DNA of 64,000 nt from Neobacillus drentensis (GTDB lineage: Bacteria > Bacillota > Bacilli > Bacillales > Cytobacillaceae), in contig NZ_CP091110.1 of the NCBI RefSeq assembly GCF_021560175.1, forward strand, positions 2,470,001-2,534,000. Reading direction: 5' to 3'. The first letter of the stretch is position 1. Every line of letters starts with the position of its first letter. The notes beneath the pieces were generated by a model. It did no database searches. It worked only from the letters and a program-made list of their open reading frames with translations, and had not been told where the DNA came from. Below, one piece after another: positions 34,394-42,776 of this stretch. A program made the position numbers and the translations under genes.

Positions 34394-34427
34394 ACCCCCG
34401 ATCCCTTTAGTTTATGGAATCGGGGGT
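34394..34427 (-). terminator. Terminator of ndh
   Basis: ACCCCCGAT (34394-34402) and ATCGGGGGT (34419-34427) pair perfectly. On the minus strand the stem runs into TTTTATTTT, so it ends the ndh transcript about 100 bases past its stop; on the plus strand there is no T tract for the VOC gene. Confidence 0.75.
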
Positions 34428-34527
34428 ACGCCTTACTATCAGGGGATTTCAGGCCATCACTTTTTGGAATCTATCAAATCAATGGCAGAGAAGAGGGGGA
34501 TTCCTCTGACCAGGAAAAGAAAACAAA

Positions 34528-35760
34528 TTAATTTATCTTGCTTTTTGCTGCGGCATGAATAGGTGCACGGTTAACCCCAAAATGCTGTTTAAGGATTAAA
34601 GATGGACCGCCAAGATTAAACAGATAGCGAGCTTCAATAACTAATTTCATAAAGCCGCCAATTAAGCCGGATAAGCGGACACTTCCAACCTTTCCGACCC
34701 CTACTTTTAGCCCAATAGAGGCAACAGAGCCCTTATGATGATAGTCAAAAGCCTTCAAAGATTCTCCGCGAATGGAAGCAATAATATTCTTTGCACATAT
34801 AGGTGCTTGCTGCAGGGCAACCTGGGCAGTTGGCGCTAATGCATTTTTTTCATCCTTCATAAATAGCGAGCAATCTCCAAGACTAAAGACATTTTTCATG
34901 TTTTTCACACGAAGGTATGAATCAACCTCAATTTTTCCTCTTACAATTGGCAGTCCCCAATTATGAACAATCGAATTTCCTTTTACACCACAAGACCAGA
35001 TTAAAGTCCGGGTTGGGATGTCGATATTTGGATCTATGACAACCTTTTCAGGTGTACATTCAATAATTTTTCTACCTGTAATCAGTTCAATATTCATCTT
35101 TTCTAAGACTTCTGTTGTATATTCAATCGATTGCTGAGGGAAGAACGGAATGACAGAAGGTGCCGCCTCAATCGCCACGATTTTTACTTTTTCAAATGGA
35201 ATATCGTGTTCAGCACATAGTTTTGGCAGTCCATCAGCCAACTCTCCCAGCAGCTCGACACCAGTAAAACCGCCGCCGGCAACAACAAAAGTTAAGCGAG
35301 AAGGGTCTTGATCTTGTTTATATAAGTTAAATTGTTTAATAATTTGATTATAAATAGCTTTTGAACTTCGAAAACTTCTAATTTGAAAAGCATTTTCCTT
35401 AATACCAGGCGTTCCATATGTTTCAACCTCAAACCCAAGCGCGATTAATAGGTAATCATATTGGACTGAATCGCCGCCTTCAAGGTGTACTTCTTGTTTA
35501 TGAATGTCCACAGATGAAACAGCTGATTGCAGAAAGCGAGTTTTGCTAGGAGTAATTAGTTCAGGAATGGACATCGCAATTTGACGATCGGCTGCGGTTC
35601 CAACTACTGTTTTGTGAAGCTGCGTGGTAATGTAGTGATATTCATGCTTATTAATCAGGGTAACATCTGCTTCTCCTGATTTTAAAAGTTTCTCAAGACT
35701 TTTACTGGTGATCATTCCACCATATCCAGCACCTAAGATGACAACTTTCGGCTTATTCAT
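34528..35760 (-). CDS. ndh: Type II NADH dehydrogenase (NADH:quinone oxidoreductase)
   Basis: A 410-residue monotopic flavoenzyme that passes electrons from NADH to menaquinone without pumping protons. FAD-binding VVILGAGYGGM (5-15), the second NADH fold TFVVAGGGFTGVELLGEL (about 156-173), and FAD-contact NVFSLGDCSLF are intact, and the C-terminus carries the amphipathic membrane-binding segment. It resembles B. subtilis YjlD/Ndh. It is monocistronic, and two Rex-type boxes lie upstream, which fits NADH/NAD-ratio control known for ndh in B. subtilis. SD GGGGAG precedes ATG. Confidence 0.92.
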   Translation of the reverse strand: MNKPKVVILGAGYGGMITSKSLEKLLKSGEADVTLINKHEYHYITTQLHKTVVGTAADRQIAMSIPELITPSKTRFLQSAVSSVDIHKQEVHLEGGDSVQYDYLLIALGFEVETYGTPGIKENAFQIRSFRSSKAIYNQIIKQFNLYKQDQDPSRLTFVVAGGGFTGVELLGELADGLPKLCAEHDIPFEKVKIVAIEAAPSVIPFFPQQSIEYTTEVLEKMNIELITGRKIIECTPEKVVIDPNIDIPTRTLIWSCGVKGNSIVHNWGLPIVRGKIEVDSYLRVKNMKNVFSLGDCSLFMKDEKNALAPTAQVALQQAPICAKNIIASIRGESLKAFDYHHKGSVASIGLKVGVGKVGSVRLSGLIGGFMKLVIEARYLFNLGGPSLILKQHFGVNRAPIHAAAKSKIN

Positions 35761-35798
35761 TTAACTCCCCACTCCAAACCTATTTATCTATTTTTATT

Positions 35799-35816
35799 TT
35801 GTGAATTTATTCACAT
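35799..35816 (-). promoter_or_regulatory. Rex-type operator, ndh-proximal
   Basis: TTGTGAATTTATTCACAT matches the Rex consensus TTGTGAA-N4-TTCACAA in all but the last base. It lies 39 bp before the ndh start codon. The core also satisfies the Fnr pattern TGTGA-N6-TCACA. Confidence 0.75.
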
Positions 35817-35857
35817 TCAATTTATTAAAAAAGAGAGCAAAGCTCCTTCTTTTTTAA

Positions 35858-35875
35858 TTGTGAAATAATTCACAT
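35858..35875 (-). promoter_or_regulatory. Rex-type operator, ndh-distal
   Basis: TTGTGAAATAATTCACAT again differs from the Rex consensus only at the last base. The centre-to-centre distance to the proximal box is 59 bp. An imperfect hairpin (35827-35855, A6GAGAGC / GCTCCTTCT6) sits between the two boxes. Confidence 0.75.
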
Positions 35876-36025
35876 ATAGTTTATGATTTTAGGATACGCT
35901 AATCCTAAAAAAATCTCAAGTGGTTTTTAGTTAAAAATTTGTCAGATTGGTAAATTTTTTTTGACAAAGAGGGCATGATAATTCCGTGCAAAAAGAAATT
36001 TTAACACAAATGGAGGAGAGTTAGG

Positions 36026-36571
36026 ATGAAGTTTAAAGGCTTAATTTTTACACTAGCATTATTCTTAATGCCTGCTGCTGCGCTGGCTAATGATACGACC
36101 CCTGCGAATCATGAGGCAAAACCATGTGATTGCAAAGATGGGAAACGTCACCATATGAATCATAAAGATTGGCAGGTCATGATGGCGGAAAGGGAGCAAA
36201 AGCTTCTTGGCTGGGTAAGTCAATATACCCCTGAAAAAAAGGCAGAATGGTCTAGGGTTCTCAAGGAAAAGAAAGACCTCCGTACCCAATGGATGAGCCC
36301 GGAAAATTCCGCCAAACGAGAGCAATGGAAAAAAGAGAGAATCGCTAAAATTGAGGGACTGAAGAAGCAGTTTGAATCAGGAAAGATTACAAAAGAGGAG
36401 TTTATGAAGCAAGCACATGGCGGGAAAGAAATGGGACATTGGAAAACCTTCCATGAACTTAGAATTGCTATTGATAAAAAGGATAACAAACAAGCAGCGA
36501 TTCTGTTAAATCGGCTGTTAGAACAAACGAAACAGCATAATAAGCTAATGAAAGAAAAACTAGCTAAGTAG
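36026..36571 (+). CDS. Secreted His/Met/Lys-rich helical protein of unknown function
   Basis: A 181-residue protein with a signal peptide cut after about residue 21 (ALA, then NDTTP). The mature N-terminus has a metal-like cluster, CDCKDGKRHHMNHKD; the rest is highly charged and helical, with regular EKK, KER and HGGKEMGHWK stretches. The build recalls small extracytoplasmic stress proteins of the Spy/CpxP kind, but the LTxxQ motif is missing, so that is only a likeness. SD GGAGGAG is 8 bases before ATG; a TTGACA at 35961 may be the -35. It is a single gene with its own terminator. Confidence 0.72.
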   Translation: MKFKGLIFTLALFLMPAAALANDTTPANHEAKPCDCKDGKRHHMNHKDWQVMMAEREQKLLGWVSQYTPEKKAEWSRVLKEKKDLRTQWMSPENSAKREQWKKERIAKIEGLKKQFESGKITKEEFMKQAHGGKEMGHWKTFHELRIAIDKKDNKQAAILLNRLLEQTKQHNKLMKEKLAK

Positions 36572-36606
36572 AACCGGTGAATTACCGTTTTCGACTAAGT
36601 GTTATG

Positions 36607-36640
36607 AAAAGTCAATTTCCATCTGGGGTTGGCTTTTTTC
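36607..36640 (+). terminator. Terminator of the His/Met-rich protein gene
   Basis: AAAAGTCAA pairs with TTGGCTTTT (one G-T), 13-base loop, then TTCCCTTTT. Confidence 0.65.
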
Positions 36641-36710
36641 CCTTTTGTGTTTTAATAGCACACTTAAAGGGAAAATTAATAAGGAAAGAAATTCCGAGGA
36701 GGTTGATGAT

Positions 36711-36830
36711 TTGAAAAGAAAAACACTGATGATGACCACTATTGGTTTAGGTGCAGCCTATTTATTACGAAATCCCGATTCGCGAAAAAAATTAATGGAT
36801 CAATTCCAGGCAATGGCAAAAAAACGGTAA
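36711..36830 (+). CDS. Small basic protein with one hydrophobic segment, 39 residues
   Basis: Starts MKRKTLMMTTIGLGAAYLL and ends in KKR. It is short, basic at both ends, with a weak N-terminal hydrophobic segment; the pattern is like the small DUF3918/YrzQ-type proteins of Bacillus, a tentative match. TTG at 36711 has SD GAGGAGG 8 bases upstream, while the longer frame to 36645 has no SD and reads through a terminator-like stretch. A terminator follows at 36835. Confidence 0.65.
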   Translation: MKRKTLMMTTIGLGAAYLLRNPDSRKKLMDQFQAMAKKR

Positions 36831-36834
36831 ACGC

Positions 36835-36868
36835 AGAGGCATCCCTTGACGAGTCAGGAGATGCCTCT
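36835..36868. terminator. Terminator between the small protein gene and tatA
   Basis: AGAGGCATC (36835-36843) pairs perfectly with GATGCCTCT (36860-36868); AT-rich flanks on the plus side. The tatA stop at 36878 faces it. Confidence 0.65.
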
Positions 36869-36877
36869 ATTTATTCC

Positions 36878-37093
36878 CTATTTTTTTAAATTGATTTGGT
36901 CTTTCTTTGCTTCAATAAGATCCTCTTTAATTTCTTCCTTGATATCATCTGCGATTCCCTCTGTTGCTCGTTTGAATTCGCGGATCGATTTCCCAAATGC
37001 TCGTCCGATTTCAGGAAGTTTGTTTGGTCCAAAAATGACTAATGCTACTACTAAAATTAAGATTAAGCCAGGTACACCAATATTAGAAAACAT
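36878..37093 (-). CDS. tatA: Twin-arginine translocase subunit TatA
   Basis: A 71-residue TatA: one N-terminal helix ([17 protein letters not shown]), the hinge [15 protein letters not shown], then an amphipathic helix and a charged tail. Such subunits form the pore that exports folded proteins with RR signal peptides. ATG at 37093 follows SD AGGAGAT; an earlier in-frame ATG would add an out-of-family tail. tatC is not next to it, so it is an orphan tatA as often found in Bacillus. Confidence 0.93.
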   Translation of the reverse strand: MFSNIGVPGLILILVVALVIFGPNKLPEIGRAFGKSIREFKRATEGIADDIKEEIKEDLIEAKKDQINLKK

Positions 37094-37174
37094 ATCTTCA
37101 TCTCCTAGTGATGAGTTGTAATTATTCAACCGCTATTATAACGTTTTTTTGTCGATTGTACTAGGGAGAATGTT

Positions 37175-37759
37175 TTAAGAGAAATTCGCATGAATGAAAA
37201 ATATAATCAAGAAAGTGATGCCAAGTTTGAAATGCCAATTGCGGTCATTTCTCTTAAAACGCTTAAGTCCCATATAGATTAAGGGGAGAAGAATAAGGAC
37301 TGTCATAATTCCTGAAATATAAGTAAAATCAAGCTTAAACCCCCGTAAAATGGCCATATAAACATGGAGAAATATGACTCCTGTAGAAAGTAATGCAATT
37401 GGAACATGCCAAGTTCGGACCAGCTTACCGACAAATTGTAAGATGGTTTTTAACTCAATTTTTCCCCATTTAATCCCTTTGAGCTGTTTATTTTTTACTA
37501 GTAGAAAAACAGGATAAATAGAGACTGCGGCATAGAAACCGATTTGTGCAATGGAACCAAACTGTTTAAATGTCCCTTTGTATTGTCGGAAATCTTGGGC
37601 CATTAGCTGTTCTCGATCCAAATAAACAAACAATACTTCAGCCAAAATTATGACAACCATCATCATTAAAAATAAATTGGTTCTTCGTCTTTCTTTCGGA
37701 TTAGCGATGAAATTCGCTAAGAAGCCGGTTTTTCTCTGTGAAAGGGAACCCTGTTTCAT
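37175..37759 (-). CDS. Four-helix membrane protein, probable haem b binder
   Basis: A 194-residue protein with four or five helices. Two helix pairs carry spaced histidines: TWHVPIALLSTGVIFLH (13 residues between) and NWHFKLGITFLIIFFIH, positions that could hold a haem b as in cytochrome b561/ferric reductase-like proteins. A role as a quinol-linked electron carrier is inferred; no partner gene is adjacent, though ndh and tatA are near. ATG at 37759 lies 5 bases after SD GGAAGGTGAT; a GTG 9 bases upstream overlaps the SD. Confidence 0.65.
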   Translation of the reverse strand: MKQGSLSQRKTGFLANFIANPKERRRTNLFLMMMVVIILAEVLFVYLDREQLMAQDFRQYKGTFKQFGSIAQIGFYAAVSIYPVFLLVKNKQLKGIKWGKIELKTILQFVGKLVRTWHVPIALLSTGVIFLHVYMAILRGFKLDFTYISGIMTVLILLPLIYMGLKRFKRNDRNWHFKLGITFLIIFFIHANFS

Positions 37760-37854
37760 TTTTATCACCTTCCTTACAACTTTTCTTTGATTATAAATGA
37801 CAAATAGGAAAAATGTTTAATTTTAAGGGGAATTTAATGTACGGGAGTTTTAAG

Positions 37855-37885
37855 CATCGGCCGGGAGAATGCATTCCGGCCGATG
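37855..37885 (-). terminator. Hairpin after the M42 peptidase gene
   Basis: CATCGGCCGG (37855-37864) and CCGGCCGATG (37876-37885) form a perfect 10-bp GC-rich stem, 17 bases past the peptidase stop. The T tract is weak (TTAAAACT), so it may be an inefficient terminator. Confidence 0.6.
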
Positions 37886-37901
37886 TTTGATGATGACAAT
37901 A

Positions 37902-38951
37902 CTAAATAACAAGTTTAGATTGAACGTAATAATATAAAAGTTTGGCCGTATTTTCAATCGAAGATACATGTGTCCGTTCAAATGCATGTGATGAGTCAAT
38001 TCCAGGTCCGATTAAGCCATGAACGATATCATGTCCGGAGCGAATTGCCGCAGAGGCATCTGAACCATAGAAGGGATAAATGTCCAGTTTGTAGCCTATC
38101 TTATGTTCTTCGGCAAGACGAACCAGGTGTTTCCGGAGTTCATAATGATAAGGGCCGCTAGAATCCTTTGCACAGATTGAAACCGTGTATTCATCTGTGG
38201 ACTGACCATCACCCATAGCCCCCATGTCGACTGCTAAGTATTCGACTGTCTCTGGTGTAATATTGGAATTTCCGCCATAGCCAATTTCCTCATTGTTTGA
38301 AATTAAGAAATGTGTCGTATATGGCAAAGTAATTCCTTCTTTTTTGATTTGTTTAATCAATTGTAAAAGAATCCCTACACTTGCTTTATCATCTAAATGG
38401 CGTGATTTTAGATAGCCGCTCGGGGTAAGTTCTACACGCGGATCAAACGCAACAAAATCACCAACTTCAATTCCAAGTGCACGCACTTCTTCAGCAGTAT
38501 GTACTTTCTCATCAATACGTATTTCGATATTATCTTGGTTCCGCTCGGCTTTGCCCGCATCTTTATACACATGGACAGAGGTTTGGTGCATCAGGATGGT
38601 TCCGGTATATTTTTTGCCATTTTGCGTTTCAATTTGGCAGTATTCACCTTCGATTGAGTTGTATTTAAATCCGCCGATTAAGTCAATTTTTAATCTGCCA
38701 TTTGCTTTTACTTCTTTTACCATCGCTCCAAGAGTATCTACATGGGCGGTGAGCATTCGATGTTTGCTGCTATCTTGTCCTTTTATAGTGGCAATTAAGC
38801 CGCCTTTTCGATTCCGATATGTATCAACCTCTAACTCCTTAAGGAATTTCTCTACAAAAGTGATGACTTCATTCGTATTTCCGGTTGGGCTCGGAATAGA
38901 GACTAAATCTGCAATTAACTTCATTGTTTCATCTGAGTTTAGTTGAACCAC
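37902..38951 (-). CDS. M42 family zinc aminopeptidase
   Basis: A 349-residue cytosolic metallo-aminopeptidase of the glutamyl/tetrahedral (FrvX, YsdC, PepA-like) type. The two-metal site residues are in TAHVDTLG (His, Asp), SRHLDDKAS (Asp), NNEEIGYGG (Glu pair), AVDMG (Asp) and SSHAFERTH (His), all present. It would trim peptides to amino acids. GTG at 38951 is chosen since SD AAAGGGG is 8 bases before it; the frame extends far upstream without an SD. It is a single gene. Confidence 0.9.
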   Translation of the reverse strand: MVQLNSDETMKLIADLVSIPSPTGNTNEVITFVEKFLKELEVDTYRNRKGGLIATIKGQDSSKHRMLTAHVDTLGAMVKEVKANGRLKIDLIGGFKYNSIEGEYCQIETQNGKKYTGTILMHQTSVHVYKDAGKAERNQDNIEIRIDEKVHTAEEVRALGIEVGDFVAFDPRVELTPSGYLKSRHLDDKASVGILLQLIKQIKKEGITLPYTTHFLISNNEEIGYGGNSNITPETVEYLAVDMGAMGDGQSTDEYTVSICAKDSSGPYHYELRKHLVRLAEEHKIGYKLDIYPFYGSDASAAIRSGHDIVHGLIGPGIDSSHAFERTHVSSIENTAKLLYYYVQSKLVI

Positions 38952-39192
38952 TTGCAATACCCCTTTCTGTTTTCTCTCTCTTTTATTATACCTAATCTTG
39001 TCTAAAGAAGTGTTTTTAAACCATTTTAGGTTCAACTTTTTGCTATTGATGCATAGGTTAACAAAGGTCGTATTTTTAATCTTTAGGAATAAGAATAATA
39101 GAATCTGGGAATAAAGGGAATATGACATATATAGAAAAATCAATGGTTGGACCTTGATTCAACCTGCTTTATAGAATAGGGAGGAGAAGAAG

Positions 39193-39507
39193 TTGACCAG
39201 ATTAGAGCTATATCATCAACAAAAAACGAAGCAGTTTCCGTGGAAGGGTCTAATTATTTCCATAGCAGTAAGTTTAATCTTAACTGCCGGTTTCTTTGTT
39301 TTTCGCTTTTACGATCAAAGTTCCATTAAAATTGACGCACCTTCAGAGCAACTAGGAGAAAAAGTGGTGATTCACTTGCCAAATGGGCAAAAGGTCTACA
39401 CCTATGATAATTTTATTATTAAAAAAAATGGAAAGACTTATTATAAAGGGGAACGAAATACCATTGATCTAACGGGAGGCACCGTTACATACGAGGATTG
39501 GAAGTGA
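39193..39507 (+). CDS. Single-pass membrane protein of unknown function
   Basis: A 104-residue protein with a cytosolic N-terminus (19 residues, basic), one helix (GLIISIAVSLILTAGFFVF) and a small beta-rich extracellular domain of 60 residues (VVIHLPNGQKVYTYDNFIIKKNGKTYYKGE). I do not recognise the domain. TTG at 39193 has SD GGGAGGAG 8 bases upstream. It is divergent from the M42 gene with about 240 bp between. Confidence 0.7.
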   Translation: MTRLELYHQQKTKQFPWKGLIISIAVSLILTAGFFVFRFYDQSSIKIDAPSEQLGEKVVIHLPNGQKVYTYDNFIIKKNGKTYYKGERNTIDLTGGTVTYEDWK

Positions 39508-39674
39508 ATAGTTTGGAAAACATCAGCGGATGCAGCAGCGTGTACTTTTATATTCCCTTTTTCGTTATGGACAATCTAGTTTTAGATCATGTTAAATGGT
39601 AATCTATTAATAATCGTGTAGGAGTATTTTATTTTATTTTAACACCTCTAAATATATAAAAGGATGATTATGAC

Positions 39675-39761
39675 ATGAAATACTTCGTTTGGACACTAAT
39701 CATAGTAGATTTCCTTATCATTTTGGCTGTCATTTGTGGTGAAATATTTTTTAGTATATGA
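39675..39761 (+). CDS. Possible 28-residue membrane microprotein
   Basis: In an otherwise gene-free 600-bp stretch, ATG at 39675 opens a frame starting MKYFVWTLIIVDFLIILAV and ending in FFSI, nearly all one hydrophobic helix. SD AAAAGGA lies about 10 bases upstream. A hairpin terminator follows 60 bases later (39821-39856). Such microproteins are real in Bacillus but this short a frame can arise by chance. Confidence 0.45.
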   Translation: MKYFVWTLIIVDFLIILAVICGEIFFSI

Positions 39762-39820
39762 TGTTTCTCTAAGTCTATTAGATTTACCAATAGGAAAAAC
39801 AGCTTTTATTTTTTTTCGAT

Positions 39821-39860
39821 AAAAAGACTTTAGTGTCCATCCGCTTGAGTCTTTTTTCTT
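39821..39860 (+). terminator. Terminator downstream of the microprotein frame
   Basis: AAAAAGACT (39821-39829) pairs with AGTCTTTTT (39848-39856), then TTCTTACC. The rest of 39508-40106 (about 250 bases on each side) holds only AT-rich sequence and a TATAAT at 40056; I see no other gene in it. Confidence 0.6.
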
Positions 39861-40106
39861 ACCTAAGGTTGTTTGGTCTATAGTGATTGAGGGTCTTAGG
39901 CGATAAATTAATAAACTTTTAATAGTAAATTCCTTTTATTAAAAATAGAAAGGGTATATATTTAAGTTTAAGTCTGTAATTAGATTTATTTCAAATTTGG
40001 ATATTTCTACCTCTTTTGAAGGTGATTAAACGTTTCAGTTTTGTTATTATAGAATTATAATGGGATACCTTCCATGAATATTCGGTTTTAAGTGAGGGTC
40101 ATAAGT

Positions 40107-41240
40107 ATGGTAAAAAAAATTTTAATTATTTCTTCTGATAATACAGGACATGGACATAAAAGTATTACAGAATCTTTGAATGAAAAACTCAAACTCGACC
40201 CTAATATCGAGGTTAAAGTAATAGACGGCTTTTCACTTGGCGGACCATTTTTGATGCGAATTGGCAAGTCGTATGGCCCAATAACAAGAATGTCAGAAAA
40301 TTTATGGAAAATGGTCTTTAACTTTTCGGCTAAAAACCCAGAATTGATTAATAAATTTATAGAAAATCTCATAAAAAATACTTTTTTAAAAGTATTGACG
40401 GAAGAAAAACCTGATTTAATTTTATCTGTTCATCCCAATTTTAATGGGTCAATTTTAAATATTTTAGAAAAACTTCCTATTAAAATACCATTTTTTGTTC
40501 TTATTGCCGATCTTGTGAACATATCCCCGCTTTGGGCCGATAAGAGAGTTGATTATACGATTTGTCCAACGATGGAAGCAAGGGACAAGTGTATCGAATA
40601 TGGCATACCAGTAGAGAGACTTAAAATGTTAGGATTTCCTGTACGCTCAAGATTTTTTAGAGACAGTACGAATAAAAAGGTAAGTTATAGTGGTGGGGAA
40701 CCCTTAAAATGTTTAATCATGAGCGGTGGCGAGGGTGTTGGCAATATGTTGAATATTGCCGAAGTTCTGCTTGATCATTTTGATTGCCATGTAAAAATTG
40801 TAGCAGGAAGAAATAAAAAGTTAAAATCAATGTTAAAGGAATCGCTCTCAAGCAAGTATGGAGACAAAGTGGAGATTTTTGGATTTACCGAAAACATTCA
40901 AGATCTTATGTTCGATTCCGATATCGCATTTACCAGAGGAAGCCCAAATGTTATGTTTGAGGCCATTTCTTCCAATACACCCATTATTATAACCGGAGCT
41001 TTACCTGGTCAAGAAGAGGACAATCCCTACTTTGCGGAAAGCTTAAATTTGGGGGTAATCTGTGAGGGGACAAGTGAAATTAAACTTATGATCTCCGAAT
41101 TACTTGCAAATGAAGCGGAGAAACTAAAAAATATTATCGATTGTCAAAAAAATTATATAAAGCCTGAAGTGGCAGACGAAATCATTCAATTCCTTTTAGA
41201 GGAGGAAAATCGTTCTGAGAGGAAACTGCAGCTTGCCTAA
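40107..41240 (+). CDS. Processive lipid glycosyltransferase (GT28, UgtP/MGDG synthase-like)
   Basis: A 377-residue GT-B glycosyltransferase. The N-terminal half is the MGDG_synth acceptor domain (ISSDNTGHGHKSITESL, DGFSLGG), the C-terminal half the GT28 sugar-nucleotide domain (IMSGGEGVGNML, FTENIQDLMFDSDIAFTRGSPNVMFEAI, with GALPGQEEDNP). Enzymes of this kind add glucose to diacylglycerol to make the glycolipid anchor of lipoteichoic acid. ATG at 40107 has SD GAGGGT 8 bases upstream. The next two genes encode an MFS protein and an LTA-synthase-type enzyme, which supports the lipid-anchor role. Confidence 0.85.
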   Translation: MVKKILIISSDNTGHGHKSITESLNEKLKLDPNIEVKVIDGFSLGGPFLMRIGKSYGPITRMSENLWKMVFNFSAKNPELINKFIENLIKNTFLKVLTEEKPDLILSVHPNFNGSILNILEKLPIKIPFFVLIADLVNISPLWADKRVDYTICPTMEARDKCIEYGIPVERLKMLGFPVRSRFFRDSTNKKVSYSGGEPLKCLIMSGGEGVGNMLNIAEVLLDHFDCHVKIVAGRNKKLKSMLKESLSSKYGDKVEIFGFTENIQDLMFDSDIAFTRGSPNVMFEAISSNTPIIITGALPGQEEDNPYFAESLNLGVICEGTSEIKLMISELLANEAEKLKNIIDCQKNYIKPEVADEIIQFLLEEENRSERKLQLA

Positions 41241-41283
41241 TAGTTAGGAAAAGAGTTTATTTTTAATAAGAAGCAAAACGATT

Positions 41284-41312
41284 GGTGAGGAACGATCCGT
41301 TCCGCACCTTTT
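41284..41312 (+). terminator. Hairpin between the glycosyltransferase and MFS genes
   Basis: GGTGAGGAACG (41284-41294) pairs with CGTTCCGCACC (41298-41308) except for one A-G mismatch, then TTTTCTG. It may be a partial terminator that lowers expression of the two downstream genes. Confidence 0.55.
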
Positions 41313-41363
41313 CTGTATGATGGCAAGTCTTTTCAGCAATGGCAAACGATAGGGGGGGATGTT

Positions 41364-42776
41364 TTGAAAAATAAAAATGCCAAAACGCAATTCACGATAG
41401 CAGTATTTATTGCGCTGGCAGCCTTTGATAATATTATTATTGGATTATTTCCACCACTATTTAAGTTTATCGCCCAAGACTTACATGTAGATATCGCTAA
41501 ATTGGGGATTGTTTCCGCTGTTAATATTATCGTTACAGCCATTTCTTCTGTTTATTGGGGCTATCTTTCTGGGAAATTTAAACGAAAACGATTGATTATC
41601 ATCGGAACGTTAATCTGGGTTGCAGCTGTGTTTCTAACAGCCATAAGCAAAAGTTATATGCAACTTATCTTTTTTCAAATGGTAACGGGAATTGGTTTAG
41701 GTTGTATTGCTTCGATTGGCTTTAGTATATTAACAGATTTTATTCACTATGAAAAAAGAGGTACGGTGTTGAGTCTTTGGGGTATGGCGCAGGGGCTGGG
41801 AGGGATCACTGGATCGCTATTGGCTTCTTTGACTGCAACAAGCCACAGTTGGAGATGGCCCTTTGAAATCGTAGGTATTATTGGCTTTTTCCTGATTTTT
41901 TTATATCTTTTTGTAGAAGAACCATCGAGAGGCCAGTCGGATCCTGAATTGCGCCATTTTATTAAAAAGGGACAGGCCTATGATCATTTTATTGATGCAA
42001 AGCAAATCCGTTCTATTTTATTAAAGAAAAGTAATGTGTTACTATTTTTACAGGCATTTTTTATGAATATTTCAACGGGAAGTCTAATTTGGATTCCGAC
42101 CTTATTTATATTTAAAATTCAACAGCAAGGATATAGTGTGGAAACGGCCATGATCGCCTCGGGTTATCTTTATGGTATCTTACAAATTGGCGGGATGACT
42201 TCCGCTTATTTCGGTCATCTTGGCGATAAATTTCAAAAAAAATCCTATAAAGGGCGAGCTTTTTTTACAGCCATTTTTGTCTTTCTTACGATGCCTTTTT
42301 ATATCGGAATGTTTAGTATTCCAATGGATCACTTGATACTGCCTCATGACGATCATGCTATTCTGATTTTAGTCAATCTAATTAAACAAATCTTTCTAAA
42401 TCCATGGATTGCTTTACTGTTTGTTGTAGCTTTTTTTGCATCCGCAGCACAGTCCGCCAATACTCCAAACTGGCTTGCGCTCATCACAGATGTGAATCTT
42501 CCTGAACACCGTGGAACAGCCTTTAGTGTTGCTAACCTCTTCAATAGTTTAGGGAGAACGATTGGAAACTTGGGATTCGGTACGCTGCTTGGAGTTATTA
42601 CTGTCCACTATCAGGAACCAAATAACTATATAATGACCTTATCATTCCTGGAAGTTTTTCTTATTCCGTCTGCTTTGTGTTATTTATTTATGGCAAAAAC
42701 CAATATGTCCGATATACATATTATGAAAGAAACATTGAAGATCAGATCGAACAAAATGGAGGAGCAGCATGAGTAA
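41364..42776 (+). CDS. MFS transporter, possible glycolipid flippase or LTA-associated
   Basis: A 470-residue major facilitator with twelve predicted helices. The helix 2-3 loop has WGYLSGKFKRKRLI (MFS motif A-like), helix 4 GIGLGCIASIGFS, and RGTVLSLWGMAQGLGG the helix 5 motif. The middle has an extended loop (RSILLKKSNV). Its place between a diacylglycerol glycosyltransferase and an LTA synthase is where S. aureus has LtaA, the glycolipid flippase, so a like role is inferred; sequence alone would only say MFS. TTG at 41364 follows SD AGGGGGGG. It overlaps the next gene by 8 bp. Confidence 0.8.
   Translation: MKNKNAKTQFTIAVFIALAAFDNIIIGLFPPLFKFIAQDLHVDIAKLGIVSAVNIIVTAISSVYWGYLSGKFKRKRLIIIGTLIWVAAVFLTAISKSYMQLIFFQMVTGIGLGCIASIGFSILTDFIHYEKRGTVLSLWGMAQGLGGITGSLLASLTATSHSWRWPFEIVGIIGFFLIFLYLFVEEPSRGQSDPELRHFIKKGQAYDHFIDAKQIRSILLKKSNVLLFLQAFFMNISTGSLIWIPTLFIFKIQQQGYSVETAMIASGYLYGILQIGGMTSAYFGHLGDKFQKKSYKGRAFFTAIFVFLTMPFYIGMFSIPMDHLILPHDDHAILILVNLIKQIFLNPWIALLFVVAFFASAAQSANTPNWLALITDVNLPEHRGTAFSVANLFNSLGRTIGNLGFGTLLGVITVHYQEPNNYIMTLSFLEVFLIPSALCYLFMAKTNMSDIHIMKETLKIRSNKMEEQHE

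Noticed and set aside
34394-34427. Terminator for the VOC gene on the plus strand
   Set aside because: There is no T tract on the plus side; the stem runs into T-rich sequence only on the minus strand, fitting ndh.
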